A DNA stretch of 61,932 bases from positions 1-61,932 of the forward strand of contig JAGAJP010000064.1 in NCBI GenBank assembly GCA_017626045.1, in the 5' to 3' direction. The notes beneath the pieces were generated by a model, which ran no database searches, was not told the origin of the DNA, and worked only from the letters and a program-made list of their open reading frames with translations. Positions 34,509 to 42,459 of the stretch are shown in pieces. A program made the translations under genes and the position numbers. Position 1 is the stretch's first letter. Every line of letters starts with the position of its first letter. This DNA comes from Muribaculaceae bacterium (lineage in GTDB: Bacteria > Bacteroidota > Bacteroidia > Bacteroidales > Muribaculaceae).

Positions 34509-35075
34509 ATGAATACAGAGCTACATCCATTTGCACCATTCATGCCGGAGGGAGCCAGAGTGCTCATAATGGGCACATTCCCTCCCGGCAAACACCGCTG
34601 GTGTATGGACTTCTATTACCCCAACCCCACCAATGATTTCTGGCGGATATGCGGTTTGCTGTTTTTCGGTGACAAGAACCGTCTCTACGACGCAGAGAGC
34701 AAAAAGTTCAAGGAAGAAGAATGCAAGAAGCTTATGGCTGAAAAACACATAGCCTTACACGACACTGCACATGAGATACGCAGGCTTAAGGGAAACGCCT
34801 CCGACAAATATCTCGAGATTGTGACGCCTACTCCTATCTATGATTTGCTGAGAGAGCTTCCGGACTGCAGGACCATAGCGACAACGGGAGAGAAGGCGGC
34901 TGGAATAGTCGCGGAGCTTACCGGTACTCCCCTTCCGCGTATAGGAGAAAAAGAGACATCTGCCGATGGTCTCGAGATATGGAGGATGCCCTCCACCAGT
35001 CGAGCCTATCCTCTATCCCTTGAGAAGAAAGCGGAGTATTACAGACGGCTGTTTCACTCGGTGGGGATAATTTAA
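34509..35075 (+). CDS. Uracil-DNA-glycosylase superfamily protein (hypoxanthine-DNA-glycosylase-like)
   Basis: A 188-residue DNA-repair candidate. Motif 1 is GTFPPGKHRWCMDFYYPNP near residues 22-40 followed by TNDFWRI, and motif 2 is MPSTSRAYP near 161-169. These resemble the GSLPG...NAFW and LPSTSPA motifs of family 6 glycosylases that remove hypoxanthine. The histidine and proline in HPFAPFMPEG near the N terminus are also typical, which supports the ATG at 34509. The activity on deaminated bases is inferred. The gene stands between two leftward genes. A -7-like TATATTTG at 34497-34504 lies only 4 nt before the ATG, so the transcript might be almost leaderless. Confidence 0.72.
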   Translation: MNTELHPFAPFMPEGARVLIMGTFPPGKHRWCMDFYYPNPTNDFWRICGLLFFGDKNRLYDAESKKFKEEECKKLMAEKHIALHDTAHEIRRLKGNASDKYLEIVTPTPIYDLLRELPDCRTIATTGEKAAGIVAELTGTPLPRIGEKETSADGLEIWRMPSTSRAYPLSLEKKAEYYRRLFHSVGII

Positions 35076-35109
35076 GCTTTGTGCTATAGGCTTTAGGCTT
35101 TAAGCTTTG

Positions 35110-35132
35110 GCGTCGGAGTTAAACTCCGGCGC
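35110..35132. repeat. Short GC-rich palindrome at the UDG-like/ligA junction
   Basis: GCGTCGGAG-TTAAA-CTCCGGCGC forms a 9-bp stem with one G-U pair. It lies between the convergent ends of the glycosylase-like gene and ligA. Neither side has a convincing T tract, so it looks more like a repeat palindrome than a classical terminator. Confidence 0.5.
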
Positions 35133-35193
35133 GGTTAAAAAATTGCTTTTGAATGGTTGGCCTTTGGTTCTTATGTGGAGGGCTTCTATTGAA

Positions 35194-37185
35194 TCAAAGC
35201 ATTTTCAGGAACTCATCTTCTGACACGAGGGGGATTCCGAGACTTTTGCATTTCTCAAGTTTGGCGGGTCCCATATTCTCACCGGCAAGCACGAAAGACG
35301 TTTTTTTCGAAACGCTTCCGGAGTTTTTCCCTCCGTTAGCCTCGATCATTTCCTTATATTCCTCGCGGCTGTGGTGTGAGAAAGTTCCGGAAATGACGAT
35401 AGTCTTACCCTCGAGAGCGTTTCCCGCTGAAGCAATGCTATCGGCGCTTACCTGCATCTGCAGTCCGGCTGCAGTAAGTCTGGAAATATTGCTGATATTA
35501 ATCGGGTCGCGCATGAAATCAAAAATACACTGCGCCACCACGGGACCTACATCCGGAATAGCCTGCAGTTCCTCCAGCGACATTTCCATGAGTCGCGCCA
35601 TGCTTTTCACGGACTTGGCGACTCTTTTTGCTGTTGTCTCTCCAATATTGGGGATTGACAGCGCGTATACCACCCTTTCGAATGGGACTTGCCTTGAATC
35701 CTCGAGGCCCTTTAGTATTCTTTCTGCGCTTTTCTCACCGAATCGGTCGAGAGCGGAGAGTGTGTCGGCAGTTAGATCATAAAGGTCAGCGTATGAAACC
35801 GCCAGCCCTTTGTCGTAGAGCAGTTCGGCAGTCTCCTCACCGATTCCGTCAATGTTCATCATACGACGTGCGCAGAAATGCTCGATGCGTCCCGTAATCT
35901 GTGGCCTACATCCGTATTTGTTAGGACACATCCAAGCCGCGTCGCCCTGCTGCTTAACAAGAGGAGTACCACATACCGGGCAATGAGACACAAACTGTAC
36001 AGGTTTTGAGTCGGGAAGTCGTTTGTCAAGTTCGACACCGGTAATTTTCGGTATTATCTCACCACCCTTCTCCACATAGAGCCAGTCGTTTTCGTGAATA
36101 TCGAGTTCCCGCATAATGTCTGCATTGTGCAGTGAAGCACGCTTCACGACAGTACCTGAAAGGAGAACAGGTTCGAGATTTGCCACAGGTGTCACGATAC
36201 CCATTCTTCCGGTTTCGAAACTGACGAATCTAAGACGAGTACAGGCGTTTTCGGGATTGAACTTATAAGCGACCGCCCAGCGGGGAGATTTCGCCGTGTA
36301 CCCGAGGTTTAGCTGCTGACGGAGAGAATTGACCTTGAACACAAGGCCATCGGTAGCCACGGGAAGTTTTTTTCTTTCAGAATCCCAGAACTCGATATAG
36401 TCGTTGACCTCATCCACGGAGTGAAGAATCTTTATCTCTCCGGTTACCTTGAATCCCCATCTTTTAGCCGCCATCATATTGTCGAAATGATTGTCGGCGG
36501 GGAGGTCATCGGAGAGGAGATAATAGAAAATAGCGTCAAGACGTCTGCGCGCCACCTCTCTCGGATCCTGGGTCTTTAGCGTTCCACTTGCGGCATTGCG
36601 TGGATTGGCAAACAGCGGCTCCTCGTTGTATTCGCGTTCCCTGTTTATTTCATCAAAGACCTTCCACGGCATAAGGATTTCTCCGCGAATCTCAAACTTT
36701 TGCGGCCAGTCGCCCGGCTGAAGGACAAGAGGAATGCTTCGAATGGTCATCACATTTCGTGTCACATCATCGCCTTGAGTTCCGTCTCCTCTGGTTACCG
36801 CACGAGTCAGACGTCCGTTTTCATAGGTAATGGAAATAGAAGTGCCGTCATATTTCATTTCACCTGTTATTTCAAAGTCCTCGCCTTCGAGACCCTTTCT
36901 TACTCTGTCGAACCACTCGTCGACCTCACCAATGGAATAAGTGTTGGCGAGCGACAGCATGGGGCGCTCATGAGTGACGTGCATGAAACCCTTCGAGAGG
37001 TCAGAACCTACACGCTGAGTGGGGGAAAGAGGGTCGTAAAACTCCGGGAAGCGGGATTCGAGATCCTCCAGTTCCTTCATCATCAGGTCAAAATCCTTAT
37101 CGCTGATTTCAGGAGAATTAAGTACGTAATAATTATGATTATGACGATTCAGTTCGTCTCGAAGCTGTTTTATTCTGTTTTCCAT
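35194..37185 (-). CDS. ligA: NAD-dependent DNA ligase
   Basis: Seals nicks in replication and repair. The 663-residue protein has an Ia domain at the N terminus and the adenylation motif MKYDGTSI near residues 111-118, whose lysine accepts AMP. An OB fold follows, then a four-cysteine zinc finger (CPVCGTPL near 397-404, CPNKYGC near 414-420), helix-hairpin-helix repeats near 440-560 (GIGEETAELLYDKG) and a BRCT domain from about 590 (GKTIVISGTFSHHSREEYKE). Length and order are standard. The gene follows truA by 20 nt and probably closes a speA-truA-ligA operon. Confidence 0.96.
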   Translation of the reverse strand: MENRIKQLRDELNRHNHNYYVLNSPEISDKDFDLMMKELEDLESRFPEFYDPLSPTQRVGSDLSKGFMHVTHERPMLSLANTYSIGEVDEWFDRVRKGLEGEDFEITGEMKYDGTSISITYENGRLTRAVTRGDGTQGDDVTRNVMTIRSIPLVLQPGDWPQKFEIRGEILMPWKVFDEINREREYNEEPLFANPRNAASGTLKTQDPREVARRRLDAIFYYLLSDDLPADNHFDNMMAAKRWGFKVTGEIKILHSVDEVNDYIEFWDSERKKLPVATDGLVFKVNSLRQQLNLGYTAKSPRWAVAYKFNPENACTRLRFVSFETGRMGIVTPVANLEPVLLSGTVVKRASLHNADIMRELDIHENDWLYVEKGGEIIPKITGVELDKRLPDSKPVQFVSHCPVCGTPLVKQQGDAAWMCPNKYGCRPQITGRIEHFCARRMMNIDGIGEETAELLYDKGLAVSYADLYDLTADTLSALDRFGEKSAERILKGLEDSRQVPFERVVYALSIPNIGETTAKRVAKSVKSMARLMEMSLEELQAIPDVGPVVAQCIFDFMRDPINISNISRLTAAGLQMQVSADSIASAGNALEGKTIVISGTFSHHSREEYKEMIEANGGKNSGSVSKKTSFVLAGENMGPAKLEKCKSLGIPLVSEDEFLKML

Positions 37186-37205
37186 TATTGATCAAGCGTA
37201 TAAGG

Positions 37206-37952
37206 TTAAATAAACGAGTCATATTTAATATCCCAGAGGAAAAGCGCCTCTCCGGGCATCGACTGGCCTGCGGCGCATCTGTCTTTCGACTTGATGACCT
37301 CGCGGAAGTCATGGAGGGTCAACTTGCCCCTTCCCACATCCACAAGAGTCCCTACAACCGCTCTGACCATGTTTCTGAGGAAACGGTCGGCAGAAATGGT
37401 GAAGACAGCAGTGTTGTCTTGCAGATATTCCCAACGGGCGCACCGGACATCGCAAATATTAGTTTTTGCATCGCTATGCAATTTTGCGAAAGATGTGAAA
37501 TCCGAGGTTTCCAGCAAAATATCTGCAGCCTCATTCATCCGGGATAGGTCGAGGGGAGTGTGACAAAACCAGGAAAGCGGGTAAATGAAAGGATTCTTGA
37601 CGAACGACACGAAGTATTTGTAGGTGCGTTCGGTGGCGTCGAATCTTGCGTGGAAATCATCGCGTACACGGCGAATGTCGTGAATGGCGATATCCTTACC
37701 GACGAGTCTGTTGAGCGAGACAAGCAACCGCCCGGTGTCAGGCAGTTCACCATCAAAATCAAAGTGGGCGAACATAGTGCGGGCGTTGACACCGGTGTCG
37801 GTGCGTCCGGCGCCAACAATCGGCACCTCTGTGCGCAGGGCGGTATGGAGAGCCTGCTCAACCACACTCTGGACACTGACGGCATTAGGCTGGGACTGCC
37901 AGCCGTGGAACCCGGCCCCTCTATAAGCCAGACGCATTAGATATCTATTCAT
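37206..37952 (-). CDS. truA: tRNA pseudouridine synthase A
   Basis: Makes pseudouridine at positions 38-40 of tRNA anticodon stems. The 248-residue protein has YRGAGFHGWQSQPNAVSVQS near residues 10-29 and the catalytic motif VGAGRTDTGVNAR near 46-58 with the active-site aspartate. RTYKYFV near 109-115, SFAKLHSD near 153-160 and FLRNMVRAVVGTLVDVGRG near 191-209 complete the family pattern. It lies between speA (13 nt) and ligA (20 nt). Confidence 0.95.
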   Translation of the reverse strand: MNRYLMRLAYRGAGFHGWQSQPNAVSVQSVVEQALHTALRTEVPIVGAGRTDTGVNARTMFAHFDFDGELPDTGRLLVSLNRLVGKDIAIHDIRRVRDDFHARFDATERTYKYFVSFVKNPFIYPLSWFCHTPLDLSRMNEAADILLETSDFTSFAKLHSDAKTNICDVRCARWEYLQDNTAVFTISADRFLRNMVRAVVGTLVDVGRGKLTLHDFREVIKSKDRCAAGQSMPGEALFLWDIKYDSFI

Positions 37953-37965
37953 GACAGAAACGGTC

Positions 37966-39864
37966 TCAGTCCCTCTCGAGGTAAGTTATACCATAAAGCC
38001 CGGACTTATATATATTTAGGAACTGGCGACCCTCTTCGGCAGTGATCTTTCCTTCTTTCATGGATTTTGACACCCAAGTCTCAAGGTTCCTAACAAGTTT
38101 TTTCGGATTGTATTCCACATAGTCGAGCACGTCTGCCACGGGTTCTCCGTCGATTACCTGCTCAATATCGTACCCGTCCTTGTCGCAAGTGATATGAACA
38201 GCCGCCGTATCACCGAACAGATTGTGAAGATCACCGAGAATCTCCTGATAAGCGCCAACAAGGAAAACGCCGATGTAGTAAGGATCACCGGGCTTAAGCT
38301 GATGCACGGGAAGAGAATGGCTGACACCCTGGGGAGCGACAAACCTGCTTATCTTGCCGTCGGAATCGCATGTCACGTCCTGAATGGTGCATTCGTGAGT
38401 CGGTTTTTCGTCAAGTCTTGAGACAGGCATAATGGGGAACATCTGATCAATGGCCCAGGTATCGGGGAGCGACTGGAAAAGCGAGAAATTGCAGAAATAC
38501 TTTTCCGGGAGCATCCGCGCCACCTTTCTCAACTCTTCGGGAGGGTGCTTCATAGACCTTGTGATGTCATGAACATCCCTTGCCACGCTCCAGAAGAGTT
38601 TTTCCACCTGGGCTCTTGTAGTGAGGTCAATTAGTCCGAGACTGAAAAGTTCGAGCGCCTCCTCCCTGATCTGAAGGGCGTCGTGCCAATCCTCAAAGAC
38701 TCTGGAAGAATCAATTTTGTCCCATATTGAGTAAAGTTCCCGAGTGAGTTCATGTGCGTTTTCCGGGAGCTCATCATTATCGTTCCAAATCGGAAGATGA
38801 GTAGTCTCAAGAGTCTCGATGATCAACACCGAATGATGGGCTGTCATGGATCTGCCGGACTCCGTGATGATGTTAGGATGCTTGAGACCGTTTTTAGCGC
38901 ACACGTCGGTAAGCGCTGACACCGCGTCGTTGGCATATTCCTGAATGGAATAGTTCATCGAGTTTTCGCCGGAAGAGGAGCGAGTGCCGTCGTAGTCAAC
39001 GCCAAGACCACCGCCGATGTCGACGAAATCAATGTCGAACCCTGCCTTGGAAAGCTGAACATAAAACTGCATAGCCTCGCGGAGGGCGTTCTTTATACGC
39101 CGTATTTTGGTAATCTGGCTTCCTATATGGAAATGAATCAGCTTCAGGCACTGGGTCATCTTGTTCTTCTCCAGAAATTCGAGCGCATCAAGGAGCTCGC
39201 TTGAATTCAGTCCGAACTTGCTTACATCGCCACCTGACTCTTCCCATTTACCGCTGCCGGCGGAGGACAGTTTTATGCGAATGCCGATATTGGGCTCCAC
39301 TTTAAGTCGCTTCGCGATATTAAGGATGATACGGAGCTCGTTAAGTTTCTCGACAACAAGATAAATCCTCCGGCCCATCTTTTGTGCGAGGAGCGCGAGT
39401 TCCACATAGTCTTCATCTTTGTATCCGTTGCATACCACGAGGGAATTCTCATGTGTGTTAACGGCGAGCACTGCGTGAAGTTCAGGTTTAGAACCGGCTT
39501 CGAGGCCGATATTGTATTTATTACCGTGACTGACAATTTCCTCCACTACCTGCCTCATCTGATTCACCTTAATCGGATAAACCAGATAACTGTCGGCATT
39601 GAAATCGTATGTCTGGCTCGCTGTCTTGAAGCAACCGGTGATTTTCCTGATTCTATCGTCCAGGATATCGGGAAACCTAAGCAGTACGGGAGCAGAAACG
39701 TCCCTGAGTTTCAGCTCATCGAGCACCTCGCGGATGTCGACAGGAGAATATCCCTCCTTCGGGGTAACCTGGACATGTCCCTTCTCGTTGATACTGAAAT
39801 AATTCAGTCCCCAGCCCTGGATATTGTACAGTTCACTGGAATCCTCAATTCTCCACTTTCTCAT
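37966..39864 (-). CDS. speA: Biosynthetic arginine decarboxylase
   Basis: PLP enzyme converting arginine to agmatine, the entry to putrescine and spermidine. The 632-residue protein belongs to the SpeA type (alanine-racemase-like fold). The PLP lysine is in YPIKVNQMRQVVEE near residues 96-109. GLEAGSKPEL near 119-128, HFHIGSQI near 246-253, VDIGGGLGVDYDGT near 278-291 and the C-terminal GVFLVGAYQEILGDLHNLFG near 544-563 follow. It pairs functionally with NspC at 20967-22148. Arginine supply links it loosely to the nearby argR. speA, truA and ligA are closely spaced. Confidence 0.95.
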   Translation of the reverse strand: MRKWRIEDSSELYNIQGWGLNYFSINEKGHVQVTPKEGYSPVDIREVLDELKLRDVSAPVLLRFPDILDDRIRKITGCFKTASQTYDFNADSYLVYPIKVNQMRQVVEEIVSHGNKYNIGLEAGSKPELHAVLAVNTHENSLVVCNGYKDEDYVELALLAQKMGRRIYLVVEKLNELRIILNIAKRLKVEPNIGIRIKLSSAGSGKWEESGGDVSKFGLNSSELLDALEFLEKNKMTQCLKLIHFHIGSQITKIRRIKNALREAMQFYVQLSKAGFDIDFVDIGGGLGVDYDGTRSSSGENSMNYSIQEYANDAVSALTDVCAKNGLKHPNIITESGRSMTAHHSVLIIETLETTHLPIWNDNDELPENAHELTRELYSIWDKIDSSRVFEDWHDALQIREEALELFSLGLIDLTTRAQVEKLFWSVARDVHDITRSMKHPPEELRKVARMLPEKYFCNFSLFQSLPDTWAIDQMFPIMPVSRLDEKPTHECTIQDVTCDSDGKISRFVAPQGVSHSLPVHQLKPGDPYYIGVFLVGAYQEILGDLHNLFGDTAAVHITCDKDGYDIEQVIDGEPVADVLDYVEYNPKKLVRNLETWVSKSMKEGKITAEEGRQFLNIYKSGLYGITYLERD

Positions 39865-39904
39865 TATATGGTAACATTAAACGAATACAAAACGAATGAA
39901 AAAC

Positions 39905-39925
39905 AAAAGCCTTGTTCTATAAGGC
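39905..39925 (-). terminator. Terminator of the argR-argC-ssb transcript
   Basis: Read on the minus strand, GCCTT-ATAGAAC-AAGGC (39925-39909) is followed by TTTTGTTTTTC. The stem is short (5 bp) but the T tract is good, and it lies 56 nt past the ssb stop and before speA. Confidence 0.6.
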
Positions 39926-39980
39926 ATAATAATAGGCGCATGCCGGTTATAGAAAAAGCCTTTAAAGTTAAAACAAAAAA

Positions 39981-40298
39981 TCAGGCATTTCTGCCGAGAA
40001 TCTCAAAAAAGATGGTATAAATTTCAGTTCTTTTACGTGAAATATTGAATTTATCGGTATACTGGCGAGTGCGGAGGGAGCCTTCAATATAAAGACGACA
40101 TCCTTTTCTGATGTAACGCTCGGCGTAACGAGCCTGCTCACCGGTCATCACGATATTGTGCCATTCGGTCACTTCCGTGTTGCCAATCTGCTGATTGGTG
40201 GCAAGAGAAAAATATGCCACGGGAAAATCCTTTTCGGGGTATCTGATTTCCGGATCACCGCCTACGTTTCCTAAAAGAATAACCTTGTTGACGCTCAT
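39981..40298 (-). CDS. ssb: Short single-stranded DNA-binding protein
   Basis: A 105-residue protein that is essentially one OB fold. MSVNKVILLGNVGGDPEIRY at residues 1-20, FSLATNQ near 31-37, EWHNIV near 45-50 and RLYIEGSLRTRQY near 68-80 are classic SSB features. It stops right after the fold (ending EILGRNA) and lacks the flexible linker and the acidic tail that recruits partner proteins. It is therefore likely a secondary SSB, with a full-length one elsewhere. It lies 11 nt after the ArgC-like gene. Confidence 0.85.
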   Translation of the reverse strand: MSVNKVILLGNVGGDPEIRYPEKDFPVAYFSLATNQQIGNTEVTEWHNIVMTGEQARYAERYIRKGCRLYIEGSLRTRQYTDKFNISRKRTEIYTIFFEILGRNA

Positions 40299-40309
40299 AT
40301 ACGGAATAA

Positions 40310-41230
40310 TTAAAAATGATGAACCTTGAGGTAAAGGCCTGTTCTTTCATGAAGGCCGAAGAGGAGATTCATGATATGAACAGCATCGCCCGCTCCCCCT
40401 CTCATTCTGCAGTCTGCCACGGCGCTCACGGTGACGGTGTCAGGAGATTTCTTCTGTATAGACACGAGGCATTTCTGAGTTCCCTCCACTTCATAACCGG
40501 AAACCGTCATTGGAATGAGGTGTGTGAAATTATGGTCGTCATAGATTTCTTCGAAAATCTTGAAAACTTCGTTTATCTCTATGGCGCATGGAATTTCAAT
40601 CTCCACTCTCGCTCCTCTTTGAGATACCTCTTCGGGAGTTCTATGAAGAGTAACGTTACCGGCAAATGAATTCTGCGTTTTCCCGAGGACGTCAAGAATC
40701 TCAAGACGAGACATCTCAGCCTTTTCCGGGGTATCGATATCGGGGGGGCAAGCATAATCAACGGTCACATCGCCTTTAAGGAGAAGATTTCTGGCGAGAG
40801 GATAAAGGCAAATGAGTGCCATTTCGGCAACAGTCCGCGGCACGACAGCTCGGCGGCAGCCTCTGACGAGAGCTTTTCTATTGATTTCCGAAAGTCCGTA
40901 AGTCATGTCGAGCGACTTGAAGTCGAGCGAAGGGCAGTGAGACATATCGATAATCCGGAGGTCGGGCCATCTGTCGGTGTTGAGTCTGAACCTGTCAGCA
41001 ACCTCAGAATGCGCATCGATGAAAATAACGTCGAGGCGTGCAGGATTGATATCCTGAGAAAAATCGAGGTCGCACTCCCCTTCAAGGCCATGGTGAACTG
41101 AAGCCACCTTTCGTCCCACCTTACCCGGGGCAAAGGCACTTATAATCTCCACATCCGGGTGATTGACGAGGATACGTATCAACTCGCCTGCCATAGGGGT
41201 GTCAGCACCGGCTATTCCAACTTTTATCAT
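40310..41230 (-). CDS. argC: ArgC-like N-acetyl-gamma-glutamyl-phosphate reductase homolog lacking the catalytic cysteine
   Basis: A 306-residue protein with the overall plan of ArgC, which reduces N-acetylglutamyl phosphate in arginine synthesis. The N-terminal AGADTPMAGELIRILVNHP (residues 8-26) is the Rossmann NADP region, and IDAHSEVADRF (71-81) and MTYGLSEINRKAL (109-121) match the family. Where active enzymes have NPGCYPT, this one reads VPRTVAE (130-136), so the nucleophile position is Thr133. The segment after it, usually holding a glycine-rich GSTGAG stretch, reads DYACPPDIDTPEKAE and is shorter. His196 in TLHRTPEE may correspond to the catalytic histidine. The C-terminal GDAVHIMNLLFGLHERTGL is well kept. 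It overlaps argR by 4 nt. Either a pseudoenzyme or an altered function is likely; Cys141 or Cys161 taking over is a weaker possibility. Confidence 0.75.
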   Translation of the reverse strand: MIKVGIAGADTPMAGELIRILVNHPDVEIISAFAPGKVGRKVASVHHGLEGECDLDFSQDINPARLDVIFIDAHSEVADRFRLNTDRWPDLRIIDMSHCPSLDFKSLDMTYGLSEINRKALVRGCRRAVVPRTVAEMALICLYPLARNLLLKGDVTVDYACPPDIDTPEKAEMSRLEILDVLGKTQNSFAGNVTLHRTPEEVSQRGARVEIEIPCAIEINEVFKIFEEIYDDHNFTHLIPMTVSGYEVEGTQKCLVSIQKKSPDTVTVSAVADCRMRGGAGDAVHIMNLLFGLHERTGLYLKVHHF

Positions 41231-41739
41231 TTATCTGATGGTAAATTAACAGGTTTATAAACATCGTTTACCGGCACAATCTGACTAAGGATTTCGCGTG
41301 CGAGTTCATGAGAAACGTCTTCCCGGAAAGCGATAAAGACGGTATTTGCGCCGGCAATAGTCCCGGCAATCTCCGGTGCGTTCAGCATATCAATGTCGTA
41401 AGCGATACCGGATGCGTAACCGTTTCTGGTGAGCATAACACCGAGATTACCAGTAAACTCTATAGATATGAAACCACTGACCGGATGTCTATCGAAAGCG
41501 GAAGACTTAGCGGGAGTAGTGATTTTTGCGGTCAGGGCATCGGGAAGCATATAGGCATATTCACCATGGTCGAGAGGAACCTTGCTTGTCTTAAGCATTT
41601 TAAGGTCTCTTGAAAGAGTAGCCTGAGTTACATCTATACCTTTATCGGCGAGCAGTCTGAGGAGTTCAGCCTGATTCCCGACACTATTGTTTTTTATAAT
41701 CTCGATAAGAGTCTCAATTCTTGCGTTTTTCTTGCTCAT
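41227..41739 (-). CDS. argR: Arginine repressor
   Basis: Arginine-responsive transcription factor. The 170-residue protein has an N-terminal winged helix (RIETLIEIIKNNSVGNQAEL near residues 6-25, then TQATLSRDLKMLKTSK near 38-53) and a C-terminal hexamerisation and arginine-binding domain with GTIAGANTVFIAFRED near 127-142, which holds the aspartate-containing effector region. Start ATG 41739 is preferred over one nine codons earlier because it fits family N termini. It is the first gene of the argR-argC-ssb unit and may control itself through the palindrome at 41761-41780. Confidence 0.9.
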   Translation of the reverse strand: MSKKNARIETLIEIIKNNSVGNQAELLRLLADKGIDVTQATLSRDLKMLKTSKVPLDHGEYAYMLPDALTAKITTPAKSSAFDRHPVSGFISIEFTGNLGVMLTRNGYASGIAYDIDMLNAPEIAGTIAGANTVFIAFREDVSHELAREILSQIVPVNDVYKPVNLPSDK

Positions 41740-41760
41740 AAGGAGAATATTTAAATGGTA

Positions 41761-41780
41761 ATGCACAATTCATGATGCAT
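41761..41780. promoter_or_regulatory. Possible ArgR operator upstream of argR
   Basis: The 20-mer at 41761-41780 begins ATGCA and ends TGCAT and contains a TGAATT half-site on the minus strand, similar in size and AT content to ARG boxes. It lies 22-41 nt upstream of the argR start codon. The match to the E. coli consensus is partial. Confidence 0.3.
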
Positions 41781-41798
41781 GATTATTGCGAACTGAAA

Positions 41799-41827
41799 TT
41801 CAATATTTTGATACATCAAGTATTGAA
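41799..41827 (-). terminator. Hairpin after the bifunctional nuclease-domain gene
   Basis: TTCAATA (41827-41821 read on the minus strand) pairs with TATTGAA, and an inner TTGAT pairs with ATCAA, giving a 12-bp interrupted stem. It begins 3 nt after the stop codon of the minus-strand gene and is followed by TTTC. It separates that gene from argR. Confidence 0.55.
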
Positions 41828-41830
41828 CAT

Positions 41831-42445
41831 TTATTTTTCAGAATTCCTGCGTCTTATTTCAGATTTAATTTTATCAGCCTTTTCATAATCCTCATCATCG
41901 ACTGCCTTCTCCATAAGCTGAATCAGTCTTTCATCGGAAACGTTTGCAAAGGGTGAATTATGAGGGTTAGACATTCGCGCTATAGCCTGCCGGGCCGGAA
42001 TCGACTGATGAGTGATACGAGGAGAAATGGAGTCTCTTTCAATACCGACAGAGTCAAGAAGCTTTCGAGTTGTGAAAATAGGAGCTCCGAGGCGCATGGC
42101 AAGAGCGATCGCGTCGCTGGAACGGGCGTCGAGCACATGAGTCACATCCCCCATGCAGAGAGTGATGTCGGCAGTGAAAATGCCATTGGGCAACTGCTTG
42201 ATGAGGACATGCTTGATTGAAATTTCAAACGAATCGAAAGTCCTCGCGATAAACTCGTGAGTGAGAGGTCTTGGGGTCGCTATTTTCTGGAGTAGGCATT
42301 CAATAGCCTGCGCCTCCGTATACCCGACAATAATCGGGAATCTCAGAGACCCGCCTATTTCTTCAAGCACCAGAGCATACATACCGTTTTCAATCTGGTT
42401 GTAGGTGATACCAATCACTCTAAGAGGTACAAATACGGCATCCAT
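41831..42445 (-). CDS. Bifunctional-nuclease-domain (DUF151) protein with C-terminal UVR motif
   Basis: A 204-residue protein. The BFN domain covers about residues 1-130 (VGYTEAQAIECLL near 39-51, DARSSDAIALAMRLGAPIF near 103-121), a fold with reported nuclease activity in some homologs. The C-terminal stretch LIQLMEKAVDDEDYEKADKI near 173-192 is a UVR/UvrB-C-type coiled motif that binds partner proteins. The two together are common in Bacteroidetes. Start ATG 42445 is chosen because it lies just after the mnmA stop; an earlier one at 42490 would overlap mnmA. Function in DNA or RNA metabolism is inference. Confidence 0.8.
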   Translation of the reverse strand: MDAVFVPLRVIGITYNQIENGMYALVLEEIGGSLRFPIIVGYTEAQAIECLLQKIATPRPLTHEFIARTFDSFEISIKHVLIKQLPNGIFTADITLCMGDVTHVLDARSSDAIALAMRLGAPIFTTRKLLDSVGIERDSISPRITHQSIPARQAIARMSNPHNSPFANVSDERLIQLMEKAVDDEDYEKADKIKSEIRRRNSEK

Positions 42446-42459
42446 ATTACGATGATGAA

